A model generated the notes under the pieces. It was not told where the DNA came from. It worked only from the letters and a program-made list of their open reading frames with translations, and ran no database searches. 8,164 bases of DNA from the NCBI GenBank assembly GCA_003488145.1, contig DNMQ01000419.1, positions 1-8,164 on the forward strand, written 5' to 3'. The stretch is from Pseudomonas sp. (GTDB taxonomy: Bacteria; Pseudomonadota; Gammaproteobacteria; Pseudomonadales; Pseudomonadaceae). This document shows, one piece after another, positions 1 to 6,247 of the stretch (its first letter is position 1; every line of letters starts with the position of its first letter). Both the position numbers and the translations under genes were made by a program.

Positions 1-813
1 CGGCAGGTTGTACTGCCAATCCACGGTCATGTCCGCCTCGCCCTGAATGATCAACGGCGCGTGCCTGCTGTCAGCCGCACCCTCGATACGGGGAATCCAG
101 CGTGACAGGGCCCCGACCCAGGCTGTGGGCAGGATATCCGGCTGCAGCGGGTCCTGGCTCTGGACGAACTCGAGGAAGGCCGGGTCGCCGGAGTTCTCGC
201 TGAACGTTCGTGGGATCTGCTGAACGAAGCGCCGCAGCAACTCGTAGCTGATGCGCGAGCGCAGCCAGGCGCGCGGGCGAACCAACGGCGCCAGCAGGAT
301 GGTGCGCCCCAGGTCGGGGTTTTCGGCCTGATGCAACAGGTGATCCAATGCGATGGCACCGCCGGTACTCTGGCCAAGTAGGTGCCAGGGACGCGGCAGA
401 TCGAGCTGGCGTGCCTGTTCGAACAGACCGCTCAGCACCGCCTGGTATTCGGCAAACTCGTTGATGCTCGCCCGGGGACCGCTGGACAGCCCATGGCCCG
501 GCAGGTCGCAGGCGAGCACGGCGAACCCCATCTCCAGTCCCCAGTCGACCACATGGCGATACAGGCCCATGTGGTCGTAGTAGCCGTGCAGGATCAGCAG
601 GCTGGCGTGCGGCTGCTCGGGCCACCAGGCCTGGGCGACCACATCGTAGTCGTGCACGCGAAAGCGTCCCAGGCGGCGCTGGACCTGCGTGCGATGCGGC
701 AGATCGAGCCCGTAATAGCTCTGGTAATGGAGAGTTTCGGCGCTTGCGACGACCGCCTCGGACAGTGCGGGCAGGCTGTTACGCAGGCGCTCGGGATCGA
801 TACGCGAGGGCAT
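1..813 (-). CDS. Alpha/beta hydrolase, monoacylglycerol lipase/lysophospholipase-like (partial, 3' end outside window)
   Basis: Reading leftwards from an ATG at 811-813, the frame stays open for 271 codons to the window edge, so the C-terminus is missing. Visible hydrolase features are an oxyanion-hole motif HGYYDH (about residues 76-81), DLPGHGLS (103-110), the nucleophile elbow GQSTGG with Ser149, and a strand followed by GEADMTVD, where Asp261 is the likely acid. The catalytic His would lie just past the edge. There is no signal peptide, so a cytoplasmic enzyme is expected. Such proteins (the Hydrolase_4/PldB group) usually cleave acyl esters of glycerol or lysophospholipids; the true substrate is unknown. 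The gene diverges from the thioredoxin-like gene, with 84 bp between the two starts. No strong Shine-Dalgarno precedes the ATG, only an A/G-rich AAGAA. Family is secure; substrate is not. Confidence 0.93.
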   Translation of the reverse strand, partial: MPSRIDPERLRNSLPALSEAVVASAETLHYQSYYGLDLPHRTQVQRRLGRFRVHDYDVVAQAWWPEQPHASLLILHGYYDHMGLYRHVVDWGLEMGFAVLACDLPGHGLSSGPRASINEFAEYQAVLSGLFEQARQLDLPRPWHLLGQSTGGAIALDHLLHQAENPDLGRTILLAPLVRPRAWLRSRISYELLRRFVQQIPRTFSENSGDPAFLEFVQSQDPLQPDILPTAWVGALSRWIPRIEGAADSRHAPLIIQGEADMTVDWQYNLP

Positions 814-841
814 GGAAATTCTTCGATTGCGTTGATCTGGG

Positions 842-870
842 ATATTCAGCTCTGCGCCGCGCCATGGCAA
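842..870 (-). promoter_or_regulatory. Possible sigma70-type promoter for the hydrolase gene
   Basis: On the minus strand, TTGCCA (complement of 865-870) matches the -35 consensus at 5 of 6 bases. It is separated by 17 bp from GAATAT (complement of 842-847), which matches the -10 consensus at only 3 of 6. The position, about 30 bp upstream of the hydrolase ATG, is sensible, but the weak -10 makes this tentative. Confidence 0.3.
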
Positions 871-897
871 GCTTGCGCACCCACATCGGAGCCCGCC

Positions 898-1467
898 ATG
901 AGCGCTCGTCGCAAATACCTGATCGCCGCACTGATCGCCCTGCTCTGGGGCGGCGCCATGCTGGCTGCGTTCTGGTGGTTCGAGGCGCGCTACCTGCGCA
1001 CCTTCGACGGCGAGCGCGCCGAGCTGTTCTCCGGCGACGCCCTTCGCCTGCCGGCCGAGCTGCAGGGCCCGGGACCAGTGCGCTTCGTGCATTTCTGGGA
1101 CCCGGGATGCCCGTGCAACGTCGGCAATCAGCAGCACCTGGAAGAACTGCTCAAGCGCTTTGCCGGACAACCCGTGGACTTCTACGAAGTACGCAAGCCG
1201 GGGAGCAAGGGCCGCTTGCCGCAGCCGCTGGCAGCGCTGAAACCGCTGAGCGCCCCGCCCGGCTCCGAGCAACTACCGGCCAGCCCCGCTGTCGGCATCT
1301 GGGATCAAAGCGGGGAGCTGGTCTATATCGGCCCCTACAGCGAAGGCGCGGTGTGCAGTTCGGACAACAGCTTCGTCGAGCCTATCCTTGATGCCGCACT
1401 GGCCGGGCGCAAGGTGCGCGCCACCCATTCGCTGGCAGTGGCCTGTTTCTGCGACTGGCAGCAGTAG
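898..1467 (+). CDS. Membrane-anchored thioredoxin-fold protein with CPC motif (DUF6436-like)
   Basis: The product is 189 residues. A positively charged N-terminus (SARRKY) is followed by one hydrophobic segment at about residues 7-28, so the rest should face the periplasm. The core has a thioredoxin-like beginning, VRFVHFWDPGCPC, with Cys71-Pro-Cys73 where thioredoxins carry CxxC, and later a strand resembling GIWDQSGELVYIGPY. Three more cysteines follow: Cys153 and a C-terminal CFC pair (Cys183, Cys185). I chose the ATG at 898 because GGAG at 888-891 lies 6 bases upstream and the hydrophobic segment starts at once; the open frame extends further left only across the opposite-strand hydrolase. 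It resembles a pseudomonad family I recall as DUF6436, probably a thiol-disulfide or metal-handling protein, but the function is unproven. It is 115 bp upstream of the receptor gene, which has its own regulatory region. Confidence 0.85.
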   Translation: MSARRKYLIAALIALLWGGAMLAAFWWFEARYLRTFDGERAELFSGDALRLPAELQGPGPVRFVHFWDPGCPCNVGNQQHLEELLKRFAGQPVDFYEVRKPGSKGRLPQPLAALKPLSAPPGSEQLPASPAVGIWDQSGELVYIGPYSEGAVCSSDNSFVEPILDAALAGRKVRATHSLAVACFCDWQQ

Positions 1468-1487
1468 CGCGCCTGCGACAGGTAAAC

Positions 1488-1501
1488 TTGATCGCGATCA
1501 A
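1488..1501. promoter_or_regulatory. FNR-family (ANR/DNR) binding site
   Basis: TTGATCGCGATCAA is a perfect 14-bp palindrome and an exact match to the FNR/ANR/DNR consensus TTGATnnnnATCAA. In pseudomonads, ANR responds to low oxygen and DNR to nitric oxide; the site alone cannot tell them apart. Its centre lies 41.5 bp upstream of a possible transcription start near 1536, the classic class II activation position. The NO-linked nnrS at the end of the downstream operon makes the site credible. Confidence 0.85.
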
Positions 1502-1502
1502 A

Positions 1503-1517
1503 TGATAATTATTATCA
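1503..1517. promoter_or_regulatory. Fur box (7-1-7 palindrome)
   Basis: TGATAATTATTATCA is a perfect 7-1-7 inverted repeat, identical to the Fur core motif TGATAATnATTATCA. Against the 19-bp consensus GATAATGATAATCATTATC, bases 1498-1516 match at 15 of 19. It starts 2 bp after the FNR-family site and covers the probable promoter spacer or -10, so iron-loaded Fur should block transcription. A further hexamer, GAGAAT at 1525-1530, may extend the Fur site. Zur is less likely, because its pseudomonad motif has a different GTTATA/TATAAC-type core. Confidence 0.85.
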
Positions 1518-1582
1518 CCTAAACGAGAATTGCTCCCATCCAAGTCGGCATCACCGCCGACGAATTATCCGGGAGCCGTTCG

Positions 1583-3646
1583 ATGATACTCCGCCTTCAC
1601 CCACTCGCCCTGGCCTGCCTGGCCGTCAGCAGCGCGTCCGCCTTCGCCGCTCCGCTGGAGCTGCAGGAAACCGTCGTCACCGCCAAGGGCTACGAGGCCG
1701 CAACGCGGGACATTCCGCAAGCCATCGAGGTGCTGCAGGCTCAGCCAGCCGAAACGGCAGCGCCGGCCGGCAGCCTGTTCCGCGGCAAGCCCGGGCTCGC
1801 CGTGCATAGCGACGGCGCCTGGGGGCAGAACCCGGTGTTGCGCGGCATGAAGAAGGAAAGCGTGGTGCTGATGGTCGACGGCGTGCGGGTCAATTCCGGC
1901 CAGCCACAGGGCTCGCTGGCCTCCATGCTCGATCTCGGCCTGCTGGAACGCGCCGAAGTGGTCAAGGGTCCGGGCTCGGTGCTGTACGGCAGCGGCGCCA
2001 TGGGCGGGGTGGTCAACCTGATCACGCCACAGGCACGCTTCACCGAGCAGGACGAACGCGGCGGTCGCTTCTCCACCAGCGCCAGCAGCGTCGACAAGGG
2101 CTTCGCCGGCGCCACGCTGCTGCGCGACTCCAGCAGCGATCATGCACTGGTACTGGGCGTTGCCGGGCGCAAGGTCAACGACTACAAGAGCCCCAACGGT
2201 ACCGAAGAGAACACCGGCTACAGCTCCGATACCCTGCTGCTCAAGTACAAGCAGCGCCTGGCCGAGGATATCAGCGTCAATCTGAACGTCCAGCGCCACA
2301 CCGACCGCGACGTCTGGTACCCGGGCTCGGCGCGTACCGGTGGCCAGCCGGGCGGTGCCGGCATCCCGGTACCACTTGGCACCGCAACCATCCATTCGCC
2401 GGAACAGCAGCGCGAGCTGTTCCAGATCGGCCTGGAGAACGGCCTCGGTGAAGGCACCCTGAATACCGAACTCTACCGCCAGGAGGTCTACCGGGAGATC
2501 CGTGCCTACTCCGAACGGCTCGATCGCGACTACGTACGCAATAACGTCAGCTTCATCACCCACGGGCTGCGCTCGAGCTGGGTGGTGCCGGTCACCGATC
2601 ACCTGCTGACGGTGGGCGTCGACGGTTGGAAGATGACCGGCGATCCGGAGCGCTACGTGGATGGCCCGCCGACCTTCAACAACAACCAGCGCAACGACCC
2701 CTTCAAGGATGCCGAGATCGAGTCCTACGGACTGTTCGTGCAGGATGAATTCGACCTCGGCCAGACACGCCTGACGGCCGGCGCCCGCTACGACCGCATC
2801 AGCGCCGACGCCCGAGCCAAGGGCAACGGTCCTTCATTTACAACCAGCGGCCTGGACAGCACCGACCACAACCTGTCGTGGTCGCTGGGCGCGCTGCATC
2901 CGCTGACTGACACCCTCAACCTCTACGCCAACGTCGGCCAGGCCTACCGCGCCGCCGACATGCGCGAGCGCTACGACGATGCGCCACGCGGCGACGGCTA
3001 CTTCCACGTCGGCAACCCGCAGCTGGACCCGGAGCGTTCCACCAGCTTCGAGCTTGGCCTCAAGGGTAACGATGGCGATTTCACCTATCAGCTGGCTGCC
3101 TTCCACACCCGAATCGACGACTACATCGCCGGCCGCGTGACCGGCACCAACGCGCCCAACGGGCTGCCGATCAAGCGCACCGAGAACCTCGACAAAGTGG
3201 TGATCTACGGCCTCGAAGGCAGTGCCAGCAAGGGTGTCGGCGCCTTCGTGGTGGACGGCAGCTTCACCTGGCTGCGCGGCGAGAACAAACAGGACGACGA
3301 ACCACTGCACCAGATGCCAGCCCACGAGCTGACTCTGGGCATCGGCCAGCCAGCCGAGCGCGGTCTCTACTGGCATGCCCAGCTGCGTGCGGTCGCCGAG
3401 CAGGATCGTGTGGCGACCGAGTTCACCCGCGGTGGCGAGGATCGTACCGCAGGCTTCGTTACTGCCGATGCCAGCCTCGGCTGGGGCTTCGGCAAGATCG
3501 GCGTGCTGCAGACCGCTAACCTCGACGCGCGCCTTAGCAACCTGTTCGACAAGGCCTACCACGAGCATCTGGCTGACGGCATCAGCGGCAACGAGCTGGA
3601 AGCACCCGGGCGCGGCATCACCGTCGCGCTGAGCGGGAGCTTCTGA
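1583..3646 (+). CDS. TonB-dependent outer-membrane receptor
   Basis: The product is 687 residues, a normal size for this family. A signal peptide ends at about residue 22 (SASAFA), followed by a TonB box, ETVVTAK (29-35). The plug domain runs to about residue 150 and contains VLRGM, VLMVDGVRVN and GPGSVLYGSGAMGG. The rest has the alternating strands of a 22-stranded barrel, with a YRAA...GNPQLDPE segment near 455-484 and the family ending NLFDKAYHEHL...APGR...GSF with terminal Phe. The mature protein has no cysteine. GGGAG at 1571-1575 lies 7 bases before the ATG. It should use TonB-ExbBD energy to bring a scarce compound into the periplasm. The YRAA/NPQL region loosely recalls the FRAP/NPNL segment of haem receptors, but similar segments occur in siderophore and cobalamin receptors, so the ligand is open. 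The Fur box upstream suggests an iron-related ligand. Confidence 0.97.
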   Translation: MILRLHPLALACLAVSSASAFAAPLELQETVVTAKGYEAATRDIPQAIEVLQAQPAETAAPAGSLFRGKPGLAVHSDGAWGQNPVLRGMKKESVVLMVDGVRVNSGQPQGSLASMLDLGLLERAEVVKGPGSVLYGSGAMGGVVNLITPQARFTEQDERGGRFSTSASSVDKGFAGATLLRDSSSDHALVLGVAGRKVNDYKSPNGTEENTGYSSDTLLLKYKQRLAEDISVNLNVQRHTDRDVWYPGSARTGGQPGGAGIPVPLGTATIHSPEQQRELFQIGLENGLGEGTLNTELYRQEVYREIRAYSERLDRDYVRNNVSFITHGLRSSWVVPVTDHLLTVGVDGWKMTGDPERYVDGPPTFNNNQRNDPFKDAEIESYGLFVQDEFDLGQTRLTAGARYDRISADARAKGNGPSFTTSGLDSTDHNLSWSLGALHPLTDTLNLYANVGQAYRAADMRERYDDAPRGDGYFHVGNPQLDPERSTSFELGLKGNDGDFTYQLAAFHTRIDDYIAGRVTGTNAPNGLPIKRTENLDKVVIYGLEGSASKGVGAFVVDGSFTWLRGENKQDDEPLHQMPAHELTLGIGQPAERGLYWHAQLRAVAEQDRVATEFTRGGEDRTAGFVTADASLGWGFGKIGVLQTANLDARLSNLFDKAYHEHLADGISGNELEAPGRGITVALSGSF

Positions 3647-4638
3647 TGCTGCGCCACCTGCTGATGGTCATTCTGCTGGCGGCTGGAGCACCAGCGCTGG
3701 CGGACAAGCTGCCGCGCCTGGTCCTGGCCGGCCCTTCCTCGTCGGTATCGAACCCGCTGATCCACATGGTCGAATCCGGCGCACTGGACGACCTGGCGGA
3801 CAAGGTGGAATTCGTCAGCTGGCGCGATCCCGACCAGCTGCGCCTGCTGGCGCTTAACCAGCAGGCGGACGTGCTGGCCATGCCGGTCAACGTCGCCGCC
3901 AACCTGTACAACCGCGGCGCCAAGCTGCGCATGCTCAACGTTTCGACCTGGGGGCTGCTCTGGCTGGTATCGCGCGAACAGGGCCTGAGCACCCTCGACG
4001 ACCTGCGCGGCAAGGAAATCGCCATGCCGTTCCGCGGCGACATGCCGGACATCCTCTTCGGCCTGCTGGCCGAGCGTGCCGGCATCGATGTGCGCAAGGA
4101 CCTGCATCTGCGCTACGTCGCCACCCCCATCGACGCCATGCAGCTATTGCTGATGCGCCGCACCGATCATGCCCTGCTGGCTGAGCCGGCCATCTCCATG
4201 GCCCTGCGCAAGGCCAGCGAAGGACCGCTGGGGCTGGTTGCGCCGGATCTGTATCGCAGTGTCGACCTGCAACAGGAGTGGGGCCGCCTGCTGCAACGCG
4301 AAGCACGCATTCCGCAGGCTGGCATCGCGCTGATGGCCAGCGTGAAGGACCAGCCGCAGATCGCCGCACGGATCGCCCAGGCCTACGCCGACTCGCTGCA
4401 ATGGTGCAGCGCCAACGCCGAACGCTGCGGCCAGCTGGTCGCCAAGCATCTGCCGATGCTCAGCGCCGAAGCGGTAACCGACTCATTGGCCGTGGCGCAG
4501 ATGGACGCCGTGCCCGCCGCCGAGGCGCGGGCGGAAGTCGAGTATCTGTTCGAGCTGCTGCTGAAGAAAAATCCGGCGCTGATCGGCGGCAAGCTGCCGG
4601 CCGATGACTTCTACTCGCCAGTCAGCAATCAGCCATGA
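3646..4638 (+). CDS. Periplasmic substrate-binding protein of an NMT1/SsuA-type ABC importer
   Basis: The product is 330 residues with a signal peptide of about 19 residues (cleavage after APALA). There is no lipobox, so it is probably a soluble periplasmic protein. The body follows the two-lobed plan of NMT1/TauA/SsuA/NrtA proteins: an opening strand RLVLAGP, then ADVLAMPVNVAANLYNRG, a hinge-like stretch STWGLLWLVS, and STLDDLRGKEIAMPFRGDMP, the usual site of ligand contact. The only two cysteines of the protein, Cys254 and Cys261, probably form a disulfide. The ATG shares one base with the receptor stop (TGATG), and GGGAG at 3634-3638 is 7 bases upstream, so translation is likely coupled. 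Relatives bind small molecules such as sulfonates, nitrate or pyrimidine precursors; here the ligand is presumably what the receptor delivers. The class is clear, the ligand unknown. Confidence 0.93.
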   Translation: MLRHLLMVILLAAGAPALADKLPRLVLAGPSSSVSNPLIHMVESGALDDLADKVEFVSWRDPDQLRLLALNQQADVLAMPVNVAANLYNRGAKLRMLNVSTWGLLWLVSREQGLSTLDDLRGKEIAMPFRGDMPDILFGLLAERAGIDVRKDLHLRYVATPIDAMQLLLMRRTDHALLAEPAISMALRKASEGPLGLVAPDLYRSVDLQQEWGRLLQREARIPQAGIALMASVKDQPQIAARIAQAYADSLQWCSANAERCGQLVAKHLPMLSAEAVTDSLAVAQMDAVPAAEARAEVEYLFELLLKKNPALIGGKLPADDFYSPVSNQP

Positions 4639-5426
4639 GCCTGCTGCGCAGCTGGTTGGCTAGCCTGCCCGGCTATCTGTGGAGCGGCTGGGGCGCGCTG
4701 GCCAGCCTGTTTCTGCTGCTGGCCGGCTGGGAGGCAGTGGCCAGTCACTATGGCGCGCTGGTGCTGCCTACGCCGCTGGAGACCTTTGTCCGCCTGCTCC
4801 AGCTGATCGATGAAGGCGCCGCCTGGCCGGAGTTGCTGGCCACCAGTCGCCGGGCGCTGCTCGGCTTTGCTCTTTCCGTGGCGGTCGGCAGCGTGCTCGG
4901 GCTCGCCGCCGGTGTCTCCATGACCGCCTCGATGATGGCGCGGCCGCTGGTCACCGTGCTCATGGGCATGCCACCAATCGCGTGGCTGGTACTGGCGATG
5001 CTCTGGTTCGGCGCCAGTGACGGCACCCCGGTGTTTACCGTGTTCATCGCCAGCTTTCCGCTGGTGTTCGTCGGCGCACTGCAAGGCACCCGCACGCTGG
5101 ACAACCAGCTCAAGGACATGGCCCTGGCATTTCGCCTGCCGCGGCGGATGCTGTTGCTCGATGTCTATCTGCCGCACGTCGTCTCCTACCTGTTCCCCGC
5201 ATGGATCACCGCGCTCGCCATGGCCTGGAAGATCGTGGTGATGGCCGAACTGCTGGCCACCCAGGATGGTGTCGGCGCCGCGCTGGCGGTGTCTCGCTCG
5301 CACCTGGATACCAGCGCGACCATGGCCTGGATCACCGCGGTGGTCGGCCTGCTGCTGGCGGTGGAGTACCTGCTGCTGGAACCGATCAAGCGCGAAGTCG
5401 AGCGCTGGCGCGAGGTGTCTTCATGA
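4635..5426 (+). CDS. ABC importer permease (SsuC/TauC/NrtB type)
   Basis: The product is 263 residues, a typical length. Hydrophobic stretches at about 21-37, 74-94, 98-124, 130-150, 182-205 and 228-250 give six membrane segments. The cytoplasmic coupling loop that contacts the ATPase (EAA loop, about 156-187) ends in the expected VYLP (177-180), but the usual Gly is Arg167 and the EAA itself reads DMA. The segment GMPPIAWLVLAMLWFG matches the typical P-x-A-W-x-P-L-x-x-x-WFG region of taurine and sulfonate permeases. The ATG overlaps the end of the binding-protein gene by ATGA, and its own stop overlaps the ATPase start in the same way. A single permease gene implies a homodimer in the inner membrane. 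Confidence 0.96.
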   Translation: MSLLRSWLASLPGYLWSGWGALASLFLLLAGWEAVASHYGALVLPTPLETFVRLLQLIDEGAAWPELLATSRRALLGFALSVAVGSVLGLAAGVSMTASMMARPLVTVLMGMPPIAWLVLAMLWFGASDGTPVFTVFIASFPLVFVGALQGTRTLDNQLKDMALAFRLPRRMLLLDVYLPHVVSYLFPAWITALAMAWKIVVMAELLATQDGVGAALAVSRSHLDTSATMAWITAVVGLLLAVEYLLLEPIKREVERWREVSS

Positions 5427-6247
5427 CGCAATTGCACATCCACGGCCTGGCCCACGCCTTCGGTCGCGACGAGATATTCAGCGGCATCAACTTCAACCTG
5501 GCGGCAGGCGAAGTGGTCGCCCTGGTCGGCCCCTCCGGCTGCGGCAAGACCACCCTGCTGCATCTTTGCGCGGGGCTTCTGGACGTGCAGGAAGGTCGTA
5601 TCGACAACGGTTTCGGCAACCCCGCCAGCATGTTCCAGCAACCGCGGCTGCTGCCGTGGAAGACCACGGTCGACAACATCGCCCTGGGCCTCAAGGCGGC
5701 CGGCATGGCGCGACAGCAACGCCTGCAGCAGGCCAGTTCCCTCGCGCTGCGCCTGGGCCTGGCCGCGGGCGATCTCGGCAAGTTTCCGCACCAGCTTTCC
5801 GGCGGCATGCAGAGCCGCGTTTCGCTGGCGCGGGCGCTGGTGCTGCAGCCGGATCTGCTGCTGCTCGACGAACCCTTCGCCGCGCTGGATATCGGCCTCA
5901 AGGAAGACCTCTACGCCCTGCTGCTGGCCGAGCAGGCCGCACGCGGCATGGGCGTGCTGATGATCACCCACGACCTGATGGAAGCCGTGCGCCTGGCCGA
6001 CCACATCCTGGTCATGGCGGCGGCGCCGGGGCGCATCGTCAGCCACCTGGAGCTGGATCTGCCAGCCGTGCAGCGCAGCGATGCCTGGATCTACCAACAC
6101 ACCGCCGAGCTGCTGCAGTTGCCGGCCGTGCGGGAAAGTTTCGGCCTGGCCAGCCGCGCGCCGCAGACGTTGCCGCACAGCAGCAGGGCAACCTTGCAAG
6201 AGACGACGGTTCCCCTCACAGCCAGCGGAGCGCGCTCACGATGCTGA
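5423..6247 (+). CDS. ABC importer ATP-binding protein (SsuB/TauB/NrtD type)
   Basis: The product is 274 residues. All nucleotide-binding elements are intact: Walker A GPSGCGKTT (36-44), Q-loop FQQPRLLPW (71-79), signature LSGGMQSR (125-132), Walker B LLLLDEP (145-151) with Glu150, D-loop ALD (154-156) and switch His183 in ITHD. The RLLPW stretch after the Q-loop is typical of the taurine/nitrate/sulfonate group. The ATG at 5423 overlaps the permease stop as ATGA; the frame is open further left but only across the permease. The last 25 or so residues are a variable tail that runs across the start of nnrS, overlapping it by 7 bases. It should power import through the permease encoded just upstream. 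Confidence 0.97.
   Translation: MTQLHIHGLAHAFGRDEIFSGINFNLAAGEVVALVGPSGCGKTTLLHLCAGLLDVQEGRIDNGFGNPASMFQQPRLLPWKTTVDNIALGLKAAGMARQQRLQQASSLALRLGLAAGDLGKFPHQLSGGMQSRVSLARALVLQPDLLLLDEPFAALDIGLKEDLYALLLAEQAARGMGVLMITHDLMEAVRLADHILVMAAAPGRIVSHLELDLPAVQRSDAWIYQHTAELLQLPAVRESFGLASRAPQTLPHSSRATLQETTVPLTASGARSRC

Larger units (their letters stand above)
1488..1536 (+). promoter_or_regulatory. Probable promoter of the TonB receptor-ABC-nnrS operon
   Basis: Two readings are possible. In the first, the FNR-family site replaces a -35, GAGAAT (1525-1530, 4 of 6) is the -10 and transcription starts near 1536, placing the activator at -41.5. In the second, TTGATC (1488-1493) acts as -35 and TATTAT (1510-1515, 5 of 6) as -10 with a 16-bp spacer; the FNR-family protein would then cover the -35 and might repress. 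Fur covers promoter elements in both readings. I favour the first, because operons carrying nnrS are generally NO-activated. Confidence 0.45.

Noticed and set aside
71..625. A 184-codon minus-strand open frame
   Set aside because: It lies out of frame inside the hydrolase, is rich in Arg/Pro/Gly/Ala as GC-rich shadows are, and the hydrolase frame carries the catalytic motifs.
832..846. Second FNR-type site between the hydrolase and thioredoxin-like genes
   Set aside because: Only the left half-site TTGAT (832-836) is present; the right half reads GATAT instead of ATCAA.
867..876. Palindrome GCAAGCTTGC in the divergent intergenic region
   Set aside because: Ten bases long, matches no operator I know and could easily arise by chance.
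382..897. N-terminal extension of the thioredoxin-like protein
   Set aside because: It would be antisense to the hydrolase, lacks recognisable sequence, and the ATG at 898 has a good ribosome site directly followed by the membrane anchor.
1565..2602. A 345-codon minus-strand open frame
   Set aside because: Antisense shadow of the receptor gene; no recognisable domain, and the plus strand encodes the clear receptor plug and barrel.
1583..3646. Receptor as a copper receptor of the NosA/OprC type
   Set aside because: The mature protein has no cysteine and I see no Met/His-rich metal motif; the Fur box points to iron instead. Not fully excluded.
5201..5422. N-terminal extension of the ATPase
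   Set aside because: It covers the permease gene in another frame; the ATG at 5423 gives a normal ATPase N-terminus and an ATGA overlap.
5186..6199. A 337-codon minus-strand open frame
   Set aside because: Antisense shadow of the ATPase gene, whose Walker A, signature and Walker B motifs are all in the plus-strand frame.
5266..6240. Long N-terminal extension of NnrS, as if an ATPase-NnrS fusion
   Set aside because: The extension is in a different frame from the ATPase and reads as low-complexity Arg/Gly/Ala/Pro; NnrS family similarity starts right after the ATG at 6241.
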